A DNA stretch of 34,593 bases, taken from positions 67,745 to 102,337 of the forward strand of contig NW_008705596.1 of assembly GCF_000186865.1 (NCBI RefSeq), in the 5' to 3' direction. Below are positions 1 to 8,700 of this stretch, one piece after another. Position 1 is the first letter of the stretch. Every line of letters begins with the position of its first letter. The notes under the pieces are model-generated. The model ran no database searches. It had not been told where the DNA came from and worked only from the letters and a program-made list of their open reading frames with translations. The position numbers were made by a program, and so were the translations under genes. This DNA comes from Aureococcus anophagefferens (taxonomy: Eukaryota; Sar; Pelagophyceae; Pelagomonadales; Pelagomonadaceae).

Positions 1-82
1 CAGCCACAATTATTATCTTGCTTGACTAGAAATGTACTTTCTCTCTTGATGATCGAGATAACCTGCAGAACGGCGATGTGGA

Positions 83-140
83 ACCCCAATGAAGCGATGA
101 TTCTAGGGCTATAAATTTAGTTACACCCCAATGAAGCGAT
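83..140 (+). promoter_or_regulatory. Putative promoter of the nucleotide-sugar transporter, with a 16-bp direct repeat
   Basis: A 16-bp sequence (ACCCCAATGAAGCGAT) occurs at 83-98 and again at 125-140, 42 bp apart, just upstream of the ATG at 160. Between them lies a TATA-like string (CTATAAATTT, near 109-118), about 45 bp before the start codon. The layout suggests a core promoter with duplicated factor-binding sites, but no experiment or known motif supports this and transcription start is unknown. Confidence 0.35.
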
Positions 141-159
141 AATTGCCTAGGGACCGCGT

Positions 160-1155
160 ATGGAAGCGGTACTACTGCGTTACGTGTCCTTGGGTGCGTT
201 GGTTGCCCAGGACACAGCGCTAGTGCTCCTAATGCGATACACACGACAACAGACAGGGCCAATGTACCTGTCAACAACTGCGGTTTGCTGCATGGAGGCG
301 ATGAAGCTCAGCGTGTGTTCGCTGATGCTACTTCGCGGAGAGGCAAAGGGATCATTTCGTGTGCTGATGTCAGTTTTCAAGGAAGAAATTTTAGCTAAAC
401 CAAGGGAGGTGGCGAAGCTCGCAGTACCAGCTGTACTCTATTTGATTCAGAATAACTTGCTCTACTTCGCATTATCACATCTGCATGCAACGCCCTACAA
501 AGTGACTTACAACTTGAAAATTTTGACGTCTGCCTTTTTCAGTGTGACTCTCTCAGGTCAGCGCCTGGGTCGGCGTAAATGGATTTCACTCGTGGTGCTG
601 TTCTGCGGTGTTTCAATCGTTCAGATGGATAAGCCAGGTGGTATACAGGCCCAACGCTACGATAATGGCCTTGGGTATCAGACCATGGGTTTCATTGCTG
701 TTTGTGCTGCTGCTGTGACTTCTGGTTTCAGCGGAGTCTATCAGCAGCGCATCCTTCAGAGCTCAAAAACGAGCATGTGGATTCGGAACACTCAGATGGG
801 TATTACTTCTGTGGTACTAGGAGCTTGTGGAACCTTGATCAAGGATCGCCAGGCTATTAGACGCGCGGGTTTCTTCCAGGGATACTCAGCTGTTGTTTGG
901 CTTGTGATATCCCTTCAGGCTTTCGGCGGTCTGAATGTTGCCTTCATCCTCAAATATGCGGATAACATCCTAAAGGGCTTTGCAGCTGCATTTTCAACGG
1001 TTGCTTCGTGCATTCTAGAGATGATTTTTTTTCAATTTCGACCCACCTTTCTGTTTCTTGTCGGCAGCACCCTAATCAACATAGCGGCATACGCCTACAA
1101 CTTGTCATGCCCAACGCGCGCTGAGGAAGTTTCTCCAAGGACCTATGCCGTCTAG
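160..1155 (+). CDS. Nucleotide-sugar transporter, SLC35A family (UDP-Gal / UDP-GlcNAc / CMP-sialic acid type)
   Basis: An uninterrupted 331-codon ORF encodes a hydrophobic multi-pass protein of the usual length for Golgi or ER nucleotide-sugar antiporters, which exchange a cytosolic nucleotide sugar for luminal nucleoside monophosphate. The family block is clear at residues 96-160: QNNLLYFALSHL, then YKVTYNLKILTSAFFSV, then a GVSIVQ segment. The C-terminus keeps the GSTLINIAAYAY block. I count about 8-10 membrane segments. The substrate cannot be told from sequence. The ATG at 160 is the first in frame and has a TATA-like element upstream; no intron is needed. The stop codon sits inside a 27-bp tandem duplication. 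Family assignment is firm; substrate is open. Confidence 0.9.
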   Translation: MEAVLLRYVSLGALVAQDTALVLLMRYTRQQTGPMYLSTTAVCCMEAMKLSVCSLMLLRGEAKGSFRVLMSVFKEEILAKPREVAKLAVPAVLYLIQNNLLYFALSHLHATPYKVTYNLKILTSAFFSVTLSGQRLGRRKWISLVVLFCGVSIVQMDKPGGIQAQRYDNGLGYQTMGFIAVCAAAVTSGFSGVYQQRILQSSKTSMWIRNTQMGITSVVLGACGTLIKDRQAIRRAGFFQGYSAVVWLVISLQAFGGLNVAFILKYADNILKGFAAAFSTVASCILEMIFFQFRPTFLFLVGSTLINIAAYAYNLSCPTRAEEVSPRTYAV

Positions 1156-1198
1156 GCTCAGCACAGGGCTCATGCCGTCTAGGCTCAGCACAGGGCTC
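1145..1198 (+). repeat. 27-bp tandem duplication across the transporter stop codon
   Basis: The 27-bp unit at 1145-1171 is repeated exactly at 1172-1198. The first copy contains the TAG stop (1153-1155) of the transporter gene; the second carries the same TAG in the 3' flank. The unit length is a multiple of three, so read-through of the first stop would remain in frame and meet the second stop nine codons later. Confidence 0.9.
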
Positions 1199-1204
1199 AG
1201 ACAG

Positions 1205-1740
1205 GGCCGTGACGGCCAGCTACGAAAGGCCAAGTGGACGGCCCGTCCCTGGCATTCTTTGGATCAACCAACCTAGCCCAGCCTCCCTTTGTGGGGGGAG
1301 TTTACCTTGTTCTCCTTTAGGTGGGCTAGTGGGAGCTATGGAGACCAAGTGGGCGGAAATTGCAATTGCATTTGCCACGGGTCGTAAGTTGAAGTGGATA
1401 CCCTGGTCTGGAATAAAATTGCATTTACGGCAGCACAATATGTTTCCGGTAACGAGTTAGTGAGTTTAGACCACCTATCATCATTCAGCTAAATAAAACT
1501 GCTGGCTGTGGTATGGAAGACTTGGCCTCCAGTCCGGCCCCCTTATTCCATATTTGAAGGGTGGAGTCGTTTGCCCTTATTATTGTGCAGGAGTGTGGCT
1601 GAGGTGGCTGCGCCATCCGAGCGCGGTCCGTCGGCCTGATTTAGACCACCTATCATCATCCAGCTAAATGAAACTGCTGGCTGTGGTGGTCCTCTCCCAG
1701 CTCGCCGCTTCCCCGGGGACCGGGGTGGCGCGGCCCGTCA
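1205..1740 (+). repeat. Mosaic of interspersed repeats, including an element interrupted by a 127-bp insertion
   Basis: The stretch matches several other places in the window. 1207-1243 and 1326-1365 resemble the head of the GC-rich family at 2452 and 29509. 1415-1512 followed by 1640-1735 is one element whose uninterrupted copy lies in reverse orientation at about 19976-20117. A 48-bp block is present twice (1465-1512 and 1640-1687, two mismatches) flanking 127 bp of foreign sequence (1513-1639). The right part of that insert recurs near 2583-2623 and 29400-29432. No coding potential was recognised. Confidence 0.75.
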
Positions 1741-2189
1741 TCCCACAGCCTGTGGATGACACTAAAACGATTCGCACCCGCGTTCGCAGCTATGGAAATG
1801 CGGCTATTGCCACCACAATAGGTTAGCATGCAAACCCTCAGCACCTCAAACCTACTTAACATCAGCGGACCGGACGGAGACTTGCTGCCGCTCCGCTTTG
1901 TAATTCCGCCCATTAGCTTCGCTACCTGGCTATTAGCTGCCGAAATTGACTCGGCTGTTGCGGTGTTTATCCCTTCCAGGGCCTGAATCAGCCTAGCAGA
2001 GTGGGCCGGCTGTCCACCCGGAGCCGGTGGGCCTGCACTCGCTTGAGGAAACAGGGGGCCACGGTCCAGCTGCTTATCGAACAAAACAAATGTAAAGAAT
2101 CTAAGTCCCGTACATCAACTTGACGTTAAGGTACAGTCCGTAGTAGCAGGATAAGCACAGTGGGTGAGAGGGGGAGCTCAGTGTGCTAC
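1741..2189. other. Intergenic segment without recognised genes
   Basis: Open frames exist on the minus strand (up to about 140 codons at 1656-2084), but they overlap the repeat mosaic at 1640-1735 and have no recognisable domain. I see nothing else that can be supported here. Confidence 0.4.
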
Positions 2190-2330
2190 CTTACGGTAGC
2201 TCAGTCATAAGATAGTAACTGATTATAAAGAAGGGGAACGGGAAGGAAGGCCTAACTAGGGTAGGTACAGTACTAGCATGATGGTAGTAGGGTAGTGGTA
2301 GTGTAGCGTACTGTACTACAGTATAGTCAT

Positions 2331-2361
<31 letters not shown>

Positions 2362-2388
2362 CATCAAGGTCAGTCTATATTCTTTGCA
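2190..2388 (+). repeat. Interspersed repeat copy with GAGATA/GA microsatellite
   Basis: The right part (about 2305-2388: GTACTGTACTACAGTATAG, then GAGATA/GA repeats, then GGTCAGTCTATATTCTTTGC) matches 15285-15366 in the same orientation. The simple-sequence tract at 2334-2361 is longer and purer than in the second copy. It looks non-coding. Confidence 0.7.
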
Positions 2389-2399
2389 ACAAACTGAGC

Positions 2400-2630
2400 T
2401 CACCCTCCCCTTGAGGGAGGATTTTACTTTGCTTCCTTTAGCTCAGGAGCCTGCTAGTGGGAGATACGAAAGGCCAAGTGGACGGAAACGACCCCGACAA
2501 TTTTGGGTCGGCTTTACTCAGGCGCTGGGGGGCCGGGCGGGGCCCAAACTAGAACGCGTCGAGTTTCCCGCGTTCGCCCTACCCTGAGGTGGCTGCGCCA
2601 TCCAAGCGCGGTCCGTCGGCCTTCATTCTG
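2400..2630 (+). repeat. GC-rich interspersed repeat family R1, copy a
   Basis: The head (2400-2490) contains CTTTAGCTCAGG, then GCTAGTGGGAGATACGAAAG and GCCAAGTGGACGGAAACG. The GC-rich body (2487-2580) has ACAATTTTGGG, a GGCGCTGGGGGGCCGGGCGG run and CTAGAACGCGTCGA. Further copies of the body are at 23985-24110 (+), 14236-14375 (-) and 31494-31625 (-); the head alone recurs at 29460-29546. The segment after it (2583-2623) is shared with 1597-1637 and 29400-29432. Confidence 0.8.
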
Positions 2631-2633
2631 GCT

Positions 2634-3002
2634 TCGAAGATTACCTGTACCAGCAGCCCCGTAGCGAGGTCACGGGGTCGGGGATTTCATCACCGAAGCC
2701 CGGAGCCGTCGCGAGAACCGCCGCCAGCGCGTCCCGCGCTGGCAAGGTCTCCGCCTGTTCACTGAACGGGCGCCCCCTCAAACCCTCCGGGATCGGGTTG
2801 GTTCTAACCATGGCTGCCGCTTCCCGGACCTACAGTATGCCCCCTTTCAAGAGAAAAATTCCGCCGGCGGGCTGCTTTAGCAACGCCGGCCAGATAAAAG
2901 CGTAAGGAGCGAGTATCGACTGGGCTGCAATAATAAATCGCAGCTCATTCTCTCTCTCTCCTTTGGGCGCTACTTTCCTGGCTAATCGAAGATTACCTGT
3001 AC
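2634..3002 (+). repeat. Segment flanked by a 17-bp direct repeat, abutting the pseudouridine synthase start
   Basis: TCGAAGATTACCTGTAC occurs at 2634-2650 and at 2986-3002, with similarity continuing a few bases to the left (CTGGCT). The roughly 335 bp between them ends only 23 bp before the ATG at 3026. This could be an insertion with target-site duplication or a local duplication. A CT microsatellite (2950-2960) lies inside. No gene was recognised. Confidence 0.6.
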
Positions 3003-3025
3003 ATATCATATCCTGTGGAATAATC

Positions 3026-5188
3026 ATGGCCGAATCCGCTGATCAGACAGACGTTGCCATTGAGAGCGATCGATTCTCTGCAGACTTCGAGTTTAAATTG
3101 GAACATGCGTTTAGTGGAGCTTTGTTAACTCCGTGGTCTGACCACTTGGTGTGTTCTGCGGAACTAGGTGAGACCTGGTCAATGATGGAGTTGTCTGTTT
3201 GGCACGTATCTCAGGGTAAGGAAGAACTTGCTCTCATGTGGCTTGAGTGCATGATGCGGGTTCAGATCGACATGTGCATGTTGACAGCTGAGTCCTTATC
3301 TCTTGGGACCTCCACTTTGTGTACGTTCGTGGATGAGTACGTCCACTCTGGACAAAGGATTGCGCGTATGAAGCTGCTAAGGGCAATCGCGCAGTCGTCC
3401 AATCGCCCTACAATAGACTACAATTCTCAAATGTCAGTTCTGACATTTCCTGAGACGAATCGTGCGGAGGGCCGTCTACCATTGGTAATTCGAGATCTCA
3501 CTCAACGTGCATATGGAGATGTCCAACGGTGGGCGGGACGGGCTCTAATCAGTCATAATGTATCAGACTCGGTGCTCACGTGTAAATCACATACATTCCA
3601 CTTGGCAGCGAGAGGGCTCTGGGGCGGTGTATTGTCATTTGCGGGCGCATTGCAAGTAATTCGGCGACTTCCAATTCAGTCATTGCCTATAAATGATTGC
3701 ATGAAACAAGCGTTAATGATTGTTGTTGTTTCTGACCTCGAGGAAACTCAACGACACTTCGCTCAGGCAGTACGGCGAGCGACTTGGATCTATTGGACCT
3801 TGAGCTTGAATAGACATCATAGGTTCATTCCTTCCCCCCCTAACGGTGTTCTGGACGCTGTACACATATTTGCAGCCGCCAATCTTCTCGACGAGGAGAT
3901 ATTCCAACTTGCCGTCAGGGTTATGTGTCGGTGGGCGAAAGCTCTGGACTTCGTTCGTACTGGTCGACCACACCCACCCGTGGGACCAAATCTGAAGACA
4001 TATGGGGAGCTCCGGGATGATGTCCCGCATATACTTTGGTGCTCTACTCACTGGAAAGTTCTCTACAAACCCGCCATGTGGGCCGTCTCCTGGAGTGTGC
4101 AGATCACATCAGATTTTTCCAAAGTTGAACGCCACTGGGTGGAGTCACAAAAGTCCTTGGGACAGTTCGCTCCTCTGGATTGTGACCTTGATCCATTTGG
4201 TCCGGTTAGTCAGCCAGCAAAGTCTTGTGATCTACTCCACTGGCTCCTGCGGTCTCCCAAGGGACTCCACACGATCCAGACCGACCGTTGTCTAAGCTAT
4301 GGTCTGTCTCACCGGCTCGATGCACAAACTTCGGGTCCACTTGTAATCGCTCGATCTTACTGGGGTTGGGCCTGGATCCAACTCCAATTTCGCGCAAAAC
4401 GAGTGATGAAGCGCTACATCTGCCTCTGTCACGGTCGCGTTGAGCCGGCATCTGGAAAGCTCATCTGTTGGCCACTAGTTCGAAGGTCTATTCCTGGTCG
4501 CCTTTCCATGCGTTCTGTCATCTCTCGTGGTGGAATGCGCGCTGTCACAGAGATCGCCGCGGTTGCGCACTTTCTTGGTCCGCCGAGGTATCATGGTAAA
4601 GACCCTCAAATCGTCGCTATTAACAGTAGCAGCGAACACCGCATCTACAGTCTCGTTGAAATACGCCTGTGGACCGGTCGCTTGCATCAAATCCGTGTGC
4701 ACATGGCCGCTGAGGGCCATCCACTTGTCTCTGATGCTATGTATGGTGGTGGGCGATTGTGCTGGTGTCCACGTTTCTTTCTGCATTGTTTTTTAATAGG
4801 TGTGCCCTCTGGCGTCAACCAAGATCACGTCAAGATTAACTGCCAGCTACCAGGCGACCTCCGCCATGTCCTCCGCAAGATGGAAGCGTGCGATCACGCA
4901 TCGCACGACCTCTTGAACAGCTGGTTGGGTTGTGGTGGTGATCCTTTTACTGATGGTTTTCTTGTCACTAGACTTGTTGATGGGAGGTGGCATGGTCGTA
5001 TAGTCCGCGCCATTGATAAAATACAAAAGCTGCCGGGGCTTGTTCGTTTCAAGAGTAATGACCGCGTCTACACCATTCCAATTGCTTTTCACGACTGCAG
5101 TTGTGCATCGGGCACCATCGTCCACTTCCAAGTAGTCGGAAGACGGACAAACGCACACGCAATAGATGTTCGAGCTTATTTAATGTAA
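3026..5188 (+). CDS. RluA-type RNA pseudouridine synthase with long N-terminal extension
   Basis: One open frame encodes about 720 residues with no evident intron. The catalytic domain lies in the C-terminal half. HRLDAQTSG (about residues 430-438) is RluA motif II with the catalytic Asp. GRLHQIRVHMAAEGHPLVSD followed by AMYGG is motif III. KVLYKPAMWAV upstream matches the KPxGxxV strand that opens this fold. Such enzymes isomerise uridine to pseudouridine in rRNA, tRNA or mRNA; the target is unknown. Residues 1-330 match no domain I recognise. The last 80 residues look faintly like a cold-shock/OB fold (VHFQVVGRRTNAHAIDVRAY). The ATG at 3026 (ATCATGG) is preferred over an in-frame ATG at 2963, because the intervening codons lie partly in a repeat. 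An AATAAA string begins 2 nt after the stop. Confidence 0.85.
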   Translation: MAESADQTDVAIESDRFSADFEFKLEHAFSGALLTPWSDHLVCSAELGETWSMMELSVWHVSQGKEELALMWLECMMRVQIDMCMLTAESLSLGTSTLCTFVDEYVHSGQRIARMKLLRAIAQSSNRPTIDYNSQMSVLTFPETNRAEGRLPLVIRDLTQRAYGDVQRWAGRALISHNVSDSVLTCKSHTFHLAARGLWGGVLSFAGALQVIRRLPIQSLPINDCMKQALMIVVVSDLEETQRHFAQAVRRATWIYWTLSLNRHHRFIPSPPNGVLDAVHIFAAANLLDEEIFQLAVRVMCRWAKALDFVRTGRPHPPVGPNLKTYGELRDDVPHILWCSTHWKVLYKPAMWAVSWSVQITSDFSKVERHWVESQKSLGQFAPLDCDLDPFGPVSQPAKSCDLLHWLLRSPKGLHTIQTDRCLSYGLSHRLDAQTSGPLVIARSYWGWAWIQLQFRAKRVMKRYICLCHGRVEPASGKLICWPLVRRSIPGRLSMRSVISRGGMRAVTEIAAVAHFLGPPRYHGKDPQIVAINSSSEHRIYSLVEIRLWTGRLHQIRVHMAAEGHPLVSDAMYGGGRLCWCPRFFLHCFLIGVPSGVNQDHVKINCQLPGDLRHVLRKMEACDHASHDLLNSWLGCGGDPFTDGFLVTRLVDGRWHGRIVRAIDKIQKLPGLVRFKSNDRVYTIPIAFHDCSCASGTIVHFQVVGRRTNAHAIDVRAYLM

Positions 5189-5732
5189 GAATAAAGAGCA
5201 TGCCAAGAGGAAAAATGCATCTACCACCAGGATAATTCAAAACACCCCGGTCTAGAGCTGGAGGGCTGGTAAAAATTCAGTCGCTTTTGAAGCCGAAGAT
5301 ACAACACAACATACAAACTATATATAGTTGCTCTGTGGCGCGTGTGCAAATCCATGAGCAAATGCACCCGCACACATCCGGACCCGGCTCCAAGCAAGCC
5401 AATTAAGGTACCCCCCAAGCATACTCAGCACACTCTGGCCCCTACTAATATCGCCCCTAGTCTGCTGGAGCTCATGGGCTGGCACCAAGGCCCTGTTGAG
5501 CGTGGTATCAGTAGCGGGTATCAGTGGGTCCCGGCGGCGATCCGGAGCGAGCCGTATTAGTACGGCGCATTTTCCCGCCTGTCATCTTGTAAACTTGCTG
5601 GAGGCTACTCGCTTTTTTGTCAGCGTTTTAAAAATTGCCTGGGTGGATGGCAGCTTGTTTGCGGATCACACTGATTGGGATCCCAACTCGACTTGGTGAA
5701 GATTAAAGGGTCGAGCGCAGTCGCTTGTTGAT
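5189..5732. other. Intergenic region between convergent genes
   Basis: This is the shared 3' flank of the pseudouridine synthase (+) and IFT139 (-). AATAAA at 5190-5195 may be a poly(A) signal for the former. Short open frames have no recognisable product, and no match to the repeat families elsewhere in the window was noticed. Confidence 0.4.
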
Positions 5733-8700
5733 TCAAGGACGAAGGGCATCCATAGCCTTCTCTAGGATGTCCTTGCGGATCTTAGGATAGTCTGGGTACA
5801 AGTTTAAAATCTTGTTGGATATGTCTATCGCCTCGACATATCTTTTTGCCTTGAGGTAGTTGAAAGCAAGTTTGAATCCGACAGTAGCAGAAGCCCCGTG
5901 CTCGAGGAGCCACGCCTAGTGTCGATAAAAACAAAAAAAAATAAGTTCATTTCATTTGGTGCGGGGCAAACGGCTCAAGTTACATCTCGAACAGAAGTGT
6001 TGAAGTCAATAGATGGGCTCCAACTTACCTTCTCGTACATGTCTGCAGCATCCTTGTATGAAGCTTCCTTCTCGCGGATGACACCCATGGTCTCCCAGGC
6101 TCTTCCACAGCTTAGATTGTACTTCAAACAGCGGTTGCAAAGGTCCTCACTCAGGTCAAATTTGGACTTCTGGATGTAGATGTCAGCTAGCAACAAATAG
6201 CCTCTTTCAAAGTCATCCGCAAGCTCATGCGAGTATGGCATCTTTGCAATGCGCTTGAGTGCATTCCGTGCTTTGGTTGTAGATTTCTCGAGCATGAATG
6301 TCGTGGACATGCCAAGCAGAGCCGGGAGGTAGTCCTTTTCCTTCTCCAGAATATCGATAAATATTTGCATAGCGTGGTCGATCTTGGGTTTTGATCGGGT
6401 TGCGAGGTAGGTGTAGGCCTCCAGTACACTGGTCTTAAGTTGCAGACCTTCCGGAATAACAAAGGTCTTTAACTCTTTAAAGAGGTGGTCTGCAACCGTA
6501 GCCGCCTCAGAGTTCTGCTCGAGCTCAACGCTGTTGTCCCACCTGAATAATACCAGCAAAAAGATTAAGTATGTAAATACTATTGTGATCACACTTCAAG
6601 TAGCATAAACACGGGATTGATCTCATCGCCGCAACCCGCTGAGTTTCATTGTCTGGATTCAGGTAGAGTTCGATCATGTTTATGAGGGCAAGAATGCCCC
6701 ACTTACCATCGCGCCTCGCTAGGTTGAAAAATTTGACCGCCTCGACGACGTCATTTGTATATCGACAGTGGAGACCTTTACAATAGTTCAAACCCGGATG
6801 GGAGAGTGCGCGCGCATTTGCCCGTTCAGCAAGCTTGAGAAATCGAGGAACATCATAAAGCCTTCCAGCACTGCGCAATAGCCTGATAAGTTTACTTAGG
6901 GCGAGGTAATTATTCGGCCTTTGCTCAAGAAGCTTGCGCAGGTTTGCAGCAGCTGCGTCATGGTTTTGTTTTAGGAAGTTGAGGTCGGCGAGGAGCATGG
7001 CGCATTCCTCGTGATTCACATTTATGCGGAGGAGCGCAGCGCACTGCTGCTCACAGTTATCAAAATTGTGCTGTCTGAGCCAAAGCCTCGCAAGCTCTAG
7101 CATGCAAATCTCATTCACCTGAAAAGTTGTCATATCAGAGGTTACGATAACGTTGTGTGATGAATGTGGTGAAATCTGCAGCTCTCATGTCAAATCGGCT
7201 CAAAAACACGCGTATTTAGCACTCCATAATTCACATTATCTGCTTTGAGTGCTTCCTGGTAAGATGCGATGGCCTTGTGCTCAAGTTTGTCCTCTTTCAG
7301 GTAGAAAAGGGCGAGCTTACGACAAGTTTCGGCCATAATTTTTTTCTGTTCGTTCAAGACCTCGGGGGTTTCCATCCTCGATCTGGTCCGCTCTACAATT
7401 GTCCGTTGCAAATCACGAGCCCTCAGCAGCGTCTGCGCAATTGAATGATCTGCGCCAAACATGTTATCCTCGGCTTCCTCATCTGCGCCACACTCCTCGG
7501 CACTCATATAAATATCAGCAAGCAGGAGCAGGGACTGAACATCCTGAATCATTTTAGGAAGCTCGGTCGACACACCTATTGGCTCCAGGGCGTACGTGAG
7601 TACTTGGACAGCACTACTTCTTTAGTTTCATGAAAAGCTTGGCAAGGTCGTGCCTCAGATTGATGTCATTCACATGGGATCGAAGGGGCGTGATGTATAA
7701 TCAGTAGCTTTAAGGTAGTCGTGTGTAGAAATGAGAGCACGGCCAATTTTAGCAGCAAGCGACGCGTCACGAGGGTCAAGATTTTGAGCTTGCTCGTAGG
7801 CCTCAATGGCTGCCTCGGGAGCCTGGATATGCATGTATGCAGCACCGAGACGCTCGTAGGACCGGGCACTTGGATCAAGACCAACCAAATCACGAAAGCA
7901 TTGTGTATAAGCACGCTTGTCGTGCCTCACATCAAGGTAGAAATTAGCCTTGGCCTGCTGGGCGTGAACATAGGCTGACGACGACTGCGGAACCTCGTTC
8001 AGCATTTGGATAGCGCCATCAAAGTCATTGCGTTTGATTGCAAGTAAGGAGTTGGACATGAGAACTCTGATTTCCTCTGAAGTACCTCTAAATCTTTCCT
8101 GTGCCTCTGCCAAGATGTTCATAGCCTCGTGGAATTGGGAAAGAGTGGCCAGGGTGTCTGCAAGATCCACGAAGACTGCCGCACGCTCGGCAAGAGCAAC
8201 AAACCCCGGGGCACCGGCTGGGATACAGTCCCTAACACCTGGAAGCCGCAGTGCTTCCTGGAGAATTTTTAGGGCGTCGTCGTGATCACCCTCGTAGGCA
8301 CAGAGTTTGGCCTTAACCAGAGCGTACGATGGGGCCTTGCGCACCTGAAAGTCACAAGCAATTGCTTGTTCTAGGGCATTAGTGGCACCTCGGTGGTTGC
8401 TTTCGGCTAGGGCTAGCCGAGCCATGAGGAGGTGTGCTGCAGCAGATTGGGAGTCAAGGCCTAGGGCGAGGTTAAGAGTCCGAGTTGCTGCCTTGAATTG
8501 TCCTATGGCAAAACGTGCATGGGCCACCAACAAGTGAGCTTCAATTAGTCCGGGGACCTGACCGCTCACACGCTCCAATATCTCAATGCCGCGGCTCACA
8601 GCATCAGTTGGCGCACTCGAACCCACTGGACTGCGTGCAGATGAATTATCCTCAAACCGCATGTGTTGAAGGTACTCTTTAGCAAGTTGAATGAGGAAAT

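Noticed and set aside
2400..2500. tRNA gene suggested by TAGCTCAGG and TGGCTGAGGTGG-like strings
   Set aside because: No cloverleaf can be drawn and no B box lies at the right distance in the same orientation.
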